This document shows positions 42,627-52,000 of a stretch of 64,000 nucleotides of DNA, in pieces. This DNA is from PoT sp049331405 (GTDB lineage: Bacteria; Planctomycetota; Planctomycetia; Isosphaerales; Isosphaeraceae). The translations under genes and the position numbers were made by a program. The notes under the pieces were generated by a model. That model was not told the origin of the DNA. It was given only the letters and a program-made list of their open reading frames with translations, and ran no database searches. The stretch lies in NCBI RefSeq assembly GCF_049331405.1, contig NZ_CP186274.1:9424001-9488000 (forward strand), in the 5' to 3' direction. Position 1 is the first letter of the stretch. Every line of letters starts with the position of its first letter.

Positions 42627-43301
42627 TCAGCGGACGGGCGAGGTGCCGGGAGTGCCGGCGAGGCGGGCGCCGTACTGCTCGGCGAAGGCATAGATCTGCT
42701 TGCGGTCGAACTTGTCCGCCTCGGGATCCGCCCAGGGGAGGGAGGAGACCTCAGCCCAGGCGCGGTCGGCCGACCAGCCCTCGTGCCGCATCCGGTAGGC
42801 GGCCAGGGCCAGGCTCGTCCGATGGTGGCCGGCCACGCAGTGGAAGAAGATCGGGCGGAGGGCCTGCTCATTGAGGAGGTCGGACGCCTTGCGCATTTGC
42901 TCGATCGAAGGGCGCGAGCCGATCACCGGGACGATCATCCAGCGCACGCCGGTCTCCTGGACGACCGGGATCTGACCTAGGAACCGGTCGTCGGTCTCGC
43001 TGTAGGCGGTCAGCGTGACGATCGTCTTGATACCCTCGCGCTTGATGATCCGCCGGAGGGCTTCCGGGCGCTGGAAGGCACCGCGGACCAACTGACCGGG
43101 GGCCACGATCCTCACGCGTTTTTCGAACCAGTCGAACCAGTGCTCGACGACCACGCTCTGGGCCAGGCCCGCGAGCATCACGCCGAAGGTGGCCACGCCG
43201 AGCCCATATTCGCGGAACCAGGAGCGCAGCCGGCGTCGGGTCATCCCAACGCGGTCGTGGGGGGCTTCGCCGCGCGCAATGCTCTCGCCAGCCGACTCCA
43301 T
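42627..43301 (-). CDS. membrane-anchored dual-specificity/tyrosine phosphatase-like protein
   Basis: 224 aa from the ATG at 43301. Residues about 28-50 (GLGVATFGVMLAGLAQSVVV) form one TM. The phosphatase P-loop FFHCVAGHHRTSLALAAYR (HCxxGxxRT) contains the catalytic Cys and Arg; the general acid candidate lies in the preceding loop. An alternative start at 43361 would overlap the glycosyltransferase gene by 17 bp and add Arg/Pro-rich residues. It lies 43 bp downstream of the GT87 gene and is probably co-transcribed. Substrate unknown; a role in exopolysaccharide control is possible but inferred only from the neighbour. Confidence 0.83.
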   Translation of the reverse strand: MESAGESIARGEAPHDRVGMTRRRLRSWFREYGLGVATFGVMLAGLAQSVVVEHWFDWFEKRVRIVAPGQLVRGAFQRPEALRRIIKREGIKTIVTLTAYSETDDRFLGQIPVVQETGVRWMIVPVIGSRPSIEQMRKASDLLNEQALRPIFFHCVAGHHRTSLALAAYRMRHEGWSADRAWAEVSSLPWADPEADKFDRKQIYAFAEQYGARLAGTPGTSPVR

Positions 43302-43344
43302 GTCTCTCGCTCCGGTCCTTTCTGTATGTCGAGGTCGTCGTGAC

Positions 43345-44772
43345 TCAGGCCGAGGCGGCACCCAAGCTCGGGGCGTTGCCGCCGAGCACCCGGCCGAGCG
43401 ACGTGATCCGACGCATCCTCAGGCCCAGCCCGACCATCAGGATCAGGGCGGCGAAGAACAGGTTGCCATACGCCTGCGAGCCTCGCAGGAAGGGGATCGC
43501 CAGGGCGAGCAGGAAGACGCTCGTCCCCATCCAGACCGCCAAGGCCGTCCGCTCCCGCGACTTCTCGGGCGCCTCGAGCACCATCGACAGGGCGATGGTC
43601 AGCGGGCAGATCAACCAGACGTAGAAGTAGTTGAACGAGAGGGGCGAGAAGAAGACGATCATGAGCAGCAGCATGCTCCCCTCGATCGCGTCCGTGCGAT
43701 CGGTCCTCTTCGCCCGAGACGGCATCGTCCCGATGTAGAAGAGGCAGAGCAATGCGGCAACGCCCAGGATGACGGCGTTGACCCCCTTGAACCCGAGGTC
43801 CGCGACGTTCACGCGCCAGGTCCGGTCGGCCTCGCCGTCGGCAAGGACCGGGCGGAAGAGGCGATTGACGAGGGCCATCATCGACTGGTTCTTGTAGCTG
43901 TACGACCGGTCGGGACGCTGGGCGATGCTCCCCTGGTCATACTTCAGGACCATGCCTCGGGTCCAGGTCGCCATGTCGTCCCAGGCCCTAGCGGGGCCTC
44001 GGAAGCCGGCGGGGAGCACCAGGAGTAGGAACGTCAGGAAACCGACCATCGCGGCCGTGGCCTTCCACTGGCGGCGATAGACGAGATACCCGATCCCCAT
44101 CACCGGGAAGGCCTTCACGGCGGCGGCCACGGCGACGAGTGCACCCGCCGCGACCGGGTGACGCAGCCGCAGGCAGGCCAGGGCCCCCAGCATCAGGGCC
44201 AGCAGGAAGAGGTTCGGCTGGCCGAGCAGGTACATATCCGAGACGAACGGGATCACGCAGAGCGACGGCACCAGATAGAGCAGGGGGTGCTGCCGCCAGG
44301 CATGCCCGGTCGCGAGGTAGACCGAGAGCAGGATGCAGGTGAGCCAGGCCGCCGTGTTCAGCACGATCAGGCCGAAGACGAACGGGACTTCACCCGCGAA
44401 CGTCGCCATCGCAAGCATCGCCGCGCACGAGGGGGGATACATGAACGGGAAGGGGCGGTGATCCTTGGGATAGATGTCCTTCCCCTCGACCACCTTCCGA
44501 CCCGTCTCGTACCAGAGCGGGTAGTCCTTGTTCTTCTTCCCCTTCAACACGTGCGAGGCCGGCGCGATCGAGAAGATGATCGCCAGGACGCCGAAGAGGG
44601 CGAAGATCTGCAGATACGTCTTCGGTTCGTAACGCTTCGGCTCGACCGGGCTTGGGGCCTGGGAACCCTCGGGATTATCGGAGCCGGATTGGATCGACTC
44701 GTCCTGGTGGACTCGCACCGCGCGACCGCTCATCCTTGCGTTCCCGGTCCGAGAGACATGGTCGGTTGCCAT
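43345..44772 (-). CDS. GT87-like (DUF2029) integral membrane glycosyltransferase
   Basis: 475 aa with about nine to eleven TM segments beginning at residue 50 (LQIFALFGVLAIIFSIAPAS). The family core includes PFMYPPSCAAMLAMATF, DMYLLGQPNLFLLALMLGAL and AAAVKAFPVMGIGYLVYRR, which match DUF2029 polyprenyl-phosphate mannosyl- or arabinosyl-type transferases (GT87). It would add a sugar from a lipid carrier outside the membrane; acceptor unknown. The N-terminal 48 residues are polar. Divergent from the peptidase-SCO gene. Confidence 0.87.
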   Translation of the reverse strand: MATDHVSRTGNARMSGRAVRVHQDESIQSGSDNPEGSQAPSPVEPKRYEPKTYLQIFALFGVLAIIFSIAPASHVLKGKKNKDYPLWYETGRKVVEGKDIYPKDHRPFPFMYPPSCAAMLAMATFAGEVPFVFGLIVLNTAAWLTCILLSVYLATGHAWRQHPLLYLVPSLCVIPFVSDMYLLGQPNLFLLALMLGALACLRLRHPVAAGALVAVAAAVKAFPVMGIGYLVYRRQWKATAAMVGFLTFLLLVLPAGFRGPARAWDDMATWTRGMVLKYDQGSIAQRPDRSYSYKNQSMMALVNRLFRPVLADGEADRTWRVNVADLGFKGVNAVILGVAALLCLFYIGTMPSRAKRTDRTDAIEGSMLLLMIVFFSPLSFNYFYVWLICPLTIALSMVLEAPEKSRERTALAVWMGTSVFLLALAIPFLRGSQAYGNLFFAALILMVGLGLRMRRITSLGRVLGGNAPSLGAASA

Positions 44773-45230
44773 CGCGATGCCTCGATCCTTCGCGGATTCG
44801 CCGAGCTCCGGGAGCGTCCCTGCCCCGGTTCAACGGCCCTCGACGTCACTCGTTGACGGCCGAAACGGCTCTGCGCCGCCCCAGCGATCTCAAATTTGGG
44901 GATTTTCCGCAAGCGGAAAGCCCGGAGAGAGTTCGCGGCCGAGGTCCTTCTCGTCGCGAAGAGTCTCAGCCCACTGTATCGGCCGGGGCACGCCGGATAA
45001 TCCAGATCTCGCGCATCGATTCTCCCAAAAAGCTTTTCCTGCTTGGGTTTCCAGCCAGGACGTACCCTCGGCGCGTCTCCCCTACAACGTATTTCTTCGT
45101 CGACTTTCGAATGTTAGGTGTCTTCGGAAGATATCGATTCCCGGATACGATTGTGTGGGTGCAGTGCATTCCTCTCGCCCCCTCTCCCATCACACCGGAA
45201 TCCGGTCCCAAATCCCGTTGAGGTAGAATC
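44773..45230. other. 458-bp divergent intergenic region
   Basis: It separates the GT87 gene (minus) and the BSP-SCO1 gene (plus). No gene seen. A small hairpin (CCCAA at about 45024 and TTGGG at about 45043) lies in the middle. The SD TTGAGGTAG sits just before the ATG at 45231. No confident promoter hexamers. Confidence 0.4.
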
Positions 45231-46487
45231 ATGCTGCGACGCAACTTGAGTCTCGCGGTGGTCGCCGCGTTGGCCCTGGTCCGAGGTTGGTCGACGCGCG
45301 CCGACGAGCCGAAGCCCGAACCCAAGGTCGCGATCGAGATCGACACGACCGAGGTCCCCGACCTCAAGGCCTGGGGCGAAGAGGCCAAGACGCTCGGCGA
45401 GGAGTGGTATCCCAAGATCGTCAAGGACCTCAAGACCGACGGCTACACCGCCCCCTCCAAGATCAAGATCGTCTTCAAGAACATGGAGGGGGTCGCGGGC
45501 ACCTCAGGCGACATGATCGAGGTCAGCGCGAAGTGGGTCCGGGAGCATCCCGACGACTTTGGTATGGTGATCCACGAGCTGACGCACGTCGCGCAGTCGT
45601 ATCCCAAGTACCGCCCCTCCTGGGTCGTCGAGGGGATCGCCGACTACGTCCGCTACTACCGCTATGAGCCCAAGTCCCCCCGCCGTGACTTCGACCCCCA
45701 GCGCTCGAGCTACCGCAACGGCTATCAGCCGGCCGCCGCCTTCCTCGTCTGGCTCGACGAGACCAAGCACAAGGGGATCATCGCCGAGCTGAATCAGGCC
45801 CTCCGCGACGGCACCTGCACCGAGAAGACCATCGAGGACCTCGCCGGCAAGCCGGTGAACCAGCTCTGGAAGGAGTTCCTCGAGGCCAAGAAGACGAAGG
45901 AAGTGAAGGTGCCCGCCGCCGCCGCTCCCTCCACCTCTCTCCCGCAAGGGGGAGGGGTCGGCTCGGCCAGCCCCCTGGGGGACATCGGCCTGGCCCCGAC
46001 TTTTTCGCTGACCGACTCGTCGGGCAAGCCGTTTGCATTCAAGAACCTCCGCGGCAAGACGACGCTCGTCAGCTTCGTGTTCACGACCTGCACGGGGACC
46101 TGCCCGGCGACGACGCAGAACCTCTACCGGATCCAGGAGACGCTCAAGAAGTCCAACCTCTGGGGTGACAAGGTCGAGTTCGTGTCGATCAGCCTCGACC
46201 CGACACGCGACACGCCGGAAGTCCTGGCCAACTACGCCCGGATCTTCCGCGCCGACCTCGGAGCCTGGCATTTCTTGACCGGGACCCCTGGCGAAGTGAG
46301 CGAGGTCGTGAGAGCCTGGGGTATGTGGGCCAAAACCGGCCCGGGCGGGGCCCTCGATCATCCGTCGAGGATCTTCCTGGTCGATCCCCAGGGGCACGAG
46401 CGCGAGATTTACAGCCTCGAGCACCTCAAACCCGAGATGGTCTTGCAGGACGTGAAGACCCTACTTGCGGAGGCAACCTCATCTTGA
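45231..46487 (+). CDS. fusion of a BSP-type metallopeptidase domain and an SCO1/SenC domain
   Basis: 418 aa. A signal peptide (about 1-24) is followed by residues 30-230, which match plant basic secretory protein peptidases: VIHELTHVAQSYPKYRPSW (His115, Glu116, His119) and VEGIADYVRYYRYEP. A linker rich in Ala/Pro/Ser then joins an SCO1 domain (250-418): PTFSLTDSSGKPFAFKNLRG, CTGTC (Cys287, Cys291) and DHPSRIFLVDP (His377), the copper-binding Cys-Cys-His set for cytochrome oxidase CuA delivery. I know of no standard pairing of these domains. It may be one exported protein that matures or protects an oxidase; that is inference. A lipid kinase gene overlaps its stop. Confidence 0.85.
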   Translation: MLRRNLSLAVVAALALVRGWSTRADEPKPEPKVAIEIDTTEVPDLKAWGEEAKTLGEEWYPKIVKDLKTDGYTAPSKIKIVFKNMEGVAGTSGDMIEVSAKWVREHPDDFGMVIHELTHVAQSYPKYRPSWVVEGIADYVRYYRYEPKSPRRDFDPQRSSYRNGYQPAAAFLVWLDETKHKGIIAELNQALRDGTCTEKTIEDLAGKPVNQLWKEFLEAKKTKEVKVPAAAAPSTSLPQGGGVGSASPLGDIGLAPTFSLTDSSGKPFAFKNLRGKTTLVSFVFTTCTGTCPATTQNLYRIQETLKKSNLWGDKVEFVSISLDPTRDTPEVLANYARIFRADLGAWHFLTGTPGEVSEVVRAWGMWAKTGPGGALDHPSRIFLVDPQGHEREIYSLEHLKPEMVLQDVKTLLAEATSS

Positions 46488-47470
46488 TATCTCCCCCCGG
46501 CCGGCCCACCCACTGCCTCAGACTCGAGGGGGCCATACGCCGAATCTTCGTCGTCTTGAATCCGGTCGCCGGCAGCTGCACGGCGGAGGATGTCCGGCAA
46601 GCCTTGCAGCGCCAATTCACCGACTCCGAGATCACCTGGGACATTTACGAGACGGCGAAAGGGGACTCCCTGGCCGACCTCGTGCGAGAGGCCGCCGGCA
46701 AGGGCTACGACCTGATCGTGGCGGCGGGGGGCGATGGCACCGTCTCCGCCGTGGCCAATGGCCTCGTCGGCACCGAGACACCGCTCGGCATCATCCCGCT
46801 CGGCACGGCGAACGTCCTGGCCCGAGAGCTCGGGATTCCCGTCGACCTCCTCGGGGCATGCGAGCTCCTGGGCGACCCCAAGTGCGTCGCCGAGATCGAC
46901 GCCATGTGCGTCGAAGGTCACTGCTACTTCACGCAGGTCGGCGTCGGCATCGACTCGATGATGATCCGGGACACGAAGCGCGAGGACAAGCGTCGATACG
47001 GCCGGATCGCCTACCTCTGGACCGCCTCCACCCGCCTCATCGGCTTCCAGCCCCGCCGCTTCGAACTGGAAGTGGACGACAAGCGCATCCGCCAGCGGGC
47101 CTCTCAGGTCGTGATCGCCAACAGCGGCATCCTCGGCCAGCCCCCGTTCCGCTGGGGCCCGGACATCCATCCCGACGACGGGCTGCTCGACGTCTGCGTC
47201 GTCCGCGCCCGGAACCTCTGGAACTACTTCACGCTCGCCCTCCTCGTCATCGTGGGCCGCCACACGATGAGCACGAACACTCGATACTTGAAGGCGCAGA
47301 GACGCATCTCGATCGCTTCGGAACAACCGCTCCCCGTCCAGGCCGATGGCGAGATCATCGGCGAGACCCCGACCGTCGTCGAGGTCAAACCCCACGCCCT
47401 CCGCGTCCTCGTGCCCGAGCCGGATGTCGAGGTGGGCGCCCTCGAAACCCAGGCGAGTCAGGGGAGCTGA
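46484..47470 (+). CDS. diacylglycerol/lipid kinase (DagK family)
   Basis: 328 aa starting at a TTG (46484) that overlaps the previous stop as TTGA, with GGAGG ten bases upstream. The catalytic core has FVVLNPVAGSCTAEDV (nucleotide-binding Asn/Pro), VAAGGDGTVSAVANGLVG (glycine-rich GGDGT) and GIIPLGTANVLARELGIP. A C-terminal beta-sandwich follows with IHPDDGLLDVCVVRA. It phosphorylates a lipid such as diacylglycerol using ATP, at the membrane inner face. The frame is open further upstream but inside the SCO domain. Confidence 0.9.
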   Translation: MISPPGRPTHCLRLEGAIRRIFVVLNPVAGSCTAEDVRQALQRQFTDSEITWDIYETAKGDSLADLVREAAGKGYDLIVAAGGDGTVSAVANGLVGTETPLGIIPLGTANVLARELGIPVDLLGACELLGDPKCVAEIDAMCVEGHCYFTQVGVGIDSMMIRDTKREDKRRYGRIAYLWTASTRLIGFQPRRFELEVDDKRIRQRASQVVIANSGILGQPPFRWGPDIHPDDGLLDVCVVRARNLWNYFTLALLVIVGRHTMSTNTRYLKAQRRISIASEQPLPVQADGEIIGETPTVVEVKPHALRVLVPEPDVEVGALETQASQGS

Positions 47471-47473
47471 CCG

Positions 47474-47878
47474 ATGGAAATCACCTACCAGCTCGAACCG
47501 GGTCTCACCCCCGAAGAGTTCGTCGACCTGCTCGTACGCTCGACCCTGGCCGAACGCCGGCCCGTCGCCGAGCCCGAGCGGATTCGCAAGATGCTCGAGC
47601 ACGCCGACGTCATCGTCACCGCGAGAGCTGGCGAGACCCTGGTGGGCGTCTCTCGGGCCCTGACCGACTACAGCTTCTGCACCTATCTCTCCGACCTGGC
47701 GGTCGACGAGGCCTATCAGAAGCAGGGGATCGGCAAGATCCTGATCCGGAAGACCCATGAGGCTGCTGGGCTTGATACCAAGCTGATCCTGCTCGCCGCC
47801 CCCAAGGCCCGGGAATACTATCCGAAGATCGGCATGCTCCCGCACGACTCCTGCTGGATCATCCCCGAGACGCACTGA
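47474..47878 (+). CDS. GNAT-family N-acetyltransferase
   Basis: 134 aa. The acetyl-CoA motif A is LSDLAVDEAYQKQGIGKILI (Q/R-x-x-G-x-G/A), and the end contains ILLAAPKAREYYPKIGML, the usual motif B. Substrate unknown. It begins 3 bp after the lipid kinase stop (TGACCGATG), so the three genes 45231-47878 form an operon. A hairpin terminator follows. Confidence 0.92.
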   Translation: MEITYQLEPGLTPEEFVDLLVRSTLAERRPVAEPERIRKMLEHADVIVTARAGETLVGVSRALTDYSFCTYLSDLAVDEAYQKQGIGKILIRKTHEAAGLDTKLILLAAPKAREYYPKIGMLPHDSCWIIPETH

Positions 47879-47906
47879 GCCCTGTCGGATCCGAGAGCGA
47901 ATGAGA

Positions 47907-47953
47907 AGGCCAAGGAATCCAGGGGTGTTCGCCCCGGATGCCTTGGCCTTTTG
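47907..47953 (+). terminator. rho-independent terminator
   Basis: AAGGCCAAGGAATCC at 47907-47921 pairs with GGATGCCTTGGCCTT at 47937-47951, with one mismatch, extended inward by GGGG/CCCC around a short TGTTCG loop, then TTTT. It ends the 45231-47878 operon and faces the convergent gene at 47989. Confidence 0.85.
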
Positions 47954-47988
47954 GCTTTGTCAGGTCATTCGGGCGTGCCGCCCGTCGC

Positions 47989-48723
47989 TCAGTGCGGGAT
48001 CGTCACGACCGCCGGGCCGTGGATCAGGCTCGCCCAGGCGAAGACCGCCTCGCGGGTGAGCCGCATGGCGTGCTCCAAGCGATCGGGATGGCCCTCCTGG
48101 ACTTCCTTCGAGGGCTCCGAGGCCGGGGTCGACGCCGTTGCGTCCGTTGTTGAGGCGACCTGGGCGGCCGGGGCCTCCAGCGGCAGGGGGTCGATCGTCG
48201 GCGTCTCGACGGCCTCGGCCGTCGCCACGACCTCCGCGGGCTCGTCGTGAGGCAAGGTCGCCAGGTCGGCCTTGAAGGCTCCGACCGTCTCGTTCATGAC
48301 CAGGTTGAAGGTCGCGTCCGGATCGATCACGGCGACCTTTTCTTCATTGGCAGGTTCCGCGGCCTTGGCAGGTTTCGCGGGGGGTATGACTTCGACCGGA
48401 GGCGCCGCAGGCGCCTCGACGATCCGGACGACCGAGGGTTCGGTCGTGGCGGGGGTCATCTCTTTCGCAAACGCGGTCGCCATGTCCGACATGACCGCGT
48501 TGAACTGCTCGTCGGAGGGCATCGGGGCGGGCGTCTCGGCGGGGGTCGTCTCATCCATCAGGACGACATCCGTCTCAACCGGCGGTGTCGGCTCTTCCAG
48601 CCCAAGAAATCGGGCATCGACCCAGGATGCCGCAGCACCGCACCACCCGACAACGTCGTCAGGGTTCGGCAAGCTCATCCCCATGCCCGCAACTACGCCC
48701 ATCAGGATCAATCGCAGCGCCAT
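47989..48723 (-). CDS. hypothetical Ala/Pro-rich protein with duplicated segment
   Basis: 244 aa. A hydrophobic N-terminus (MALRLILMGVVAGMGMSLP) suggests export or anchoring. The rest is Ala/Pro/Glu/Thr-rich and probably disordered, with two similar segments, DEQFNAVMSDMATAFAKEM (about 85) and DATFNLVMNETVGAFKADL (about 155). The C-terminus (HAMRLTREAVFAWASLIHGP) may be helical. No known family recognised. It is likely a planctomycete surface or linker protein; function unknown. It converges on the GNAT operon. Confidence 0.65.
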   Translation of the reverse strand: MALRLILMGVVAGMGMSLPNPDDVVGWCGAAASWVDARFLGLEEPTPPVETDVVLMDETTPAETPAPMPSDEQFNAVMSDMATAFAKEMTPATTEPSVVRIVEAPAAPPVEVIPPAKPAKAAEPANEEKVAVIDPDATFNLVMNETVGAFKADLATLPHDEPAEVVATAEAVETPTIDPLPLEAPAAQVASTTDATASTPASEPSKEVQEGHPDRLEHAMRLTREAVFAWASLIHGPAVVTIPH

Positions 48724-49088
48724 CGATCATTACTCCGCGCTTCGGCAAAAGTCTGTAGGCCATTGGCATAACGTCTCCTACTCGCGGCTCCTCACGCGGA
48801 TCCCGGTGTCATGTCTCATGGGTGCACTCGCGTTACTGTTAAACAATATCGACCAGAGAAGCCTGGGTTTTTAGCGAGTTCGAAACAATTACATAAAATC
48901 GAGAATCCTGGAAATACAAATCGATCAAGCTAAATTCAACGGCAACCCTCTCACTCCTTCGGTGACCCAAGGATTTCACCCTCGCCCTAAAGACTCAGCT
49001 CCAGGCCACTTCGGGGAAAATCCGTTCCGATATTCCGACCCGGCGCAGTACCCTGGAAACAAGTGAGGGCTCCAGGCGAGGAGAGAGC
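48724..49088. other. 365-bp divergent intergenic region
   Basis: No gene. The left third is AT-rich (48830-48960, around GTTAAACAATATCG and ACATAAAATC) and probably carries the promoter of the giant sigma gene. An SD GAGGAGAG lies before the ATG at 49089. No confident promoter hexamers. Confidence 0.4.
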
Positions 49089-52000
49089 ATGAGCATGCGG
49101 GGCGCACATCATGAGTCGGTTCTCCGCCAACTCGGCCAGGTCTTCGAGGGAGGCAGTGCCTCGGGCCTGCCTGACGAGGAATTGCTCGCGCGATCATGCG
49201 GCCAGAATGACGAGGCGGCCTTCGAGACCCTCGTGCGCCGTCACGGCCCGATGATCTGGAGCCTCTGTCTGCGCCTGCTCCGCGACCCCCACGACGCCGA
49301 GGACGCCTTCCAGGCCACCTTCCTGATCCTCTTGAGGAAGGCGGGCACCCTCCGCGACCCCGGCGCCCTGGGCCCCTGGCTCTACGGCGTCGCCTACCGC
49401 GTCGCCCTGCGGGCCCGCGCCAATGCCGCCCGCCGCCGCGAGCGGGAACGCCTCGGGGCGAGAGCCGAGGCCCTGGCCGTTTCCGACGAGAGCGACGAGC
49501 AGGATCGCGCCCGCCTCGTCCTCGACGAGGAGATCCGGCGCCTGCCCCGCAAGTACCTCAAGCCGCTAGTCCTCTGCTACCTCCAGGGGCTCACGTACGA
49601 GGAGGCCGCGCGTCGCCTCAACTGGTCCCCCACGACCTTCAAGGGTCGGCTCTCCCGGGCCCGCGACCGCCTGCGAATCCAACTGACCCGCAGGGGCCTG
49701 GGCTCGACCTTGGGTCTGGTCGGGGTCAACTCGCTCTGGGAGCCCGCCTCCGTCGCGATCCCCTCGGCACTGGTGACTGCCACAACCCGCCTCATCCCTC
49801 ACGCCTCGGCCATCGGCCTCGCCGCCGAGGTCAAGGTCTCGACGACGATCCTGACCCTGGTCGAAGGAGCCATCCAAGCCATGCGCCTCTCCCGACTCAA
49901 GGCCGCCTCGATCTCGCTGGCGCTCATCGTCACCACGACCCTGATCACGCTCGCCTATGCCTCGGCCCAGAACAGTCGCCAAGAGCCTGCCGCCGTCGTT
50001 CCGCCCCCGGCAGTCGCGAAGCAAGACGAATTCAAGGACCAGCCCAAGCCAGGCCAGCCGGGCCAAACCCTGAAGGTACGGGTCATCGACAAGAACACGG
50101 GCAAAGCGATACCGGGCGTCCTGCTAAACCTCGGCGGTGATGCGTCGCGACACGACGAGACGACGGATCCCTCTGGAAACTATGTGATCTTGTTCGCCAA
50201 GCCTAATCCAACTTCCTTCTGGATCCGGGCCAGCAAGGCTGGGTTCGTCCCGATCCTATTTCTCTGGGGAGATATGACCGATGCGCCCGAGCGAGCCCTC
50301 CCAGAGCCGTTGGAGATATCCCTGGAGCCCGGGACGAGAATCGGAGGCTTCATCCGCGACTCCGATGGCAAGCCAATAGGACAAGTCAAAGTCTATCCTT
50401 CGATATCAAGTGATTCAATCATCAATGGCGATTTGGTGCCGCGACCTGATCTCCAAGCCTTTCCTGTCGAGACAGACGTCGAGGGGCGATGGATTTGCGA
50501 TTTTGCACCGGCGAAGTTCGACAGACTGTCCATCAGGCTCACTCACCCCGACTATGCCACCGAGGAATTGCAGAGCCGCCAGGCTCCGCCAACGACGGCC
50601 CTGAGGGATCTGAGCAGCGTGATGGTCATGACTCCTGGGTTGACCATCTCGGGCAGGGTGCTAGACCGCGAGAATCGGCCGATCCCCTTTGCGACCGTCA
50701 GCCAGGGAGATTATCTAAGTCGCAATCTACCTTCGATAAGTACCGACCGTCACGGCAATTTCTCCTTCTCGCATGTCACGCGTGGCGAACTCAAACTCCA
50801 TGTGAATGCTTCTGGGCACGCTCGTGAACTCCGCAAGATCAAAGTGGTGGAGGACATGCCTCCAGTCGAGTTCCACCTCGAAAAGGGCCGCGCCATTCGG
50901 GGCCGCGTGCAAGATCAAGCCGGCAAGCCAATCCAGGGCGCGGAGATAAGGACCACGGCATTCCCGAGACCAATGAATTCGGATTTCAGGTCGCGAACCA
51001 AGACCGATGCCGAGGGCAGATATCTCCTCCCGAATGAGCCGACCGAGACTTTTACACTTTCCATTTACAAGTCAGGGTATTCTTTTGTTGATCTCCAGAT
51101 GACTCCGGAGAGTCTCGATACTCTCGTGACTCTACGCCCCGAATTGAGGATCAAAGGTTCCGTCCTCGACTCCGAGACGAATCGGCCGATCCCATCATTC
51201 CGAATCATCATCGGCGATAACTCGAAGGGCGAGCCGACGCGTTGGCAGCGAGACCTTACCTATCATCGCGGCAACGGCCAATATGAGATCGCCTTCCCGA
51301 ACCTCGAGGCTCAGGAGGTTCGCAGGCTCCTCATCGAGGCGGATGGATATCTGCCGGCCGAATCTCGCGAGTTCCTCAGTACCGATGGAACTCAAACCTA
51401 TGATTTCAAGCTGACCCGGGGGAGTGTCCCCACGGATCCGAAACTCTCGGGAATCGTGAGATTCCCGGGCGGTAACCCCGTCGAGGGGGCGACCGTGACC
51501 CTGGCCACGAAGTTGCTGCCCGTCGATATCAAGGATGGACGGGACCTGCATCCCTACCGCCACCCAACTTTGAAAACAGGGCGCGATGGTACGTTTGCCT
51601 TCCCGCATCAGGCCGGGCCGGCGATCATCCTGGTCGAGCATGAGAAAGGCTATGCACGCCTTCCCCAGGAAGAGGTCCCGGAATCTCGCGTGATCGAACT
51701 CATCCCATGGAGCAGGGTCGAGGGCTCTCTGGCGATCGGCTCCAGGCCAGGGACCTATCAGAAGGTCCGCCTCGCCCACGGCCTGTTGGGAGTGCAAAAC
51801 GATCCTCGAATCCGCGAGAGCGACAGCGAGACTGAGACGGATGCCTCCGGCCACTTCACCTTCGAGCGGGTCATGTCAGGCGTGACTCGAATGACTCGAA
51901 TGACGGAAATCGGGCCAGGCAGGCAGGGCATGGGCCCTTGGGTCTCGTTCGAAGCCAAGCCCGGGAAGACTGAGAGGGTCAAGGTCGGAGGAACAGGGCG

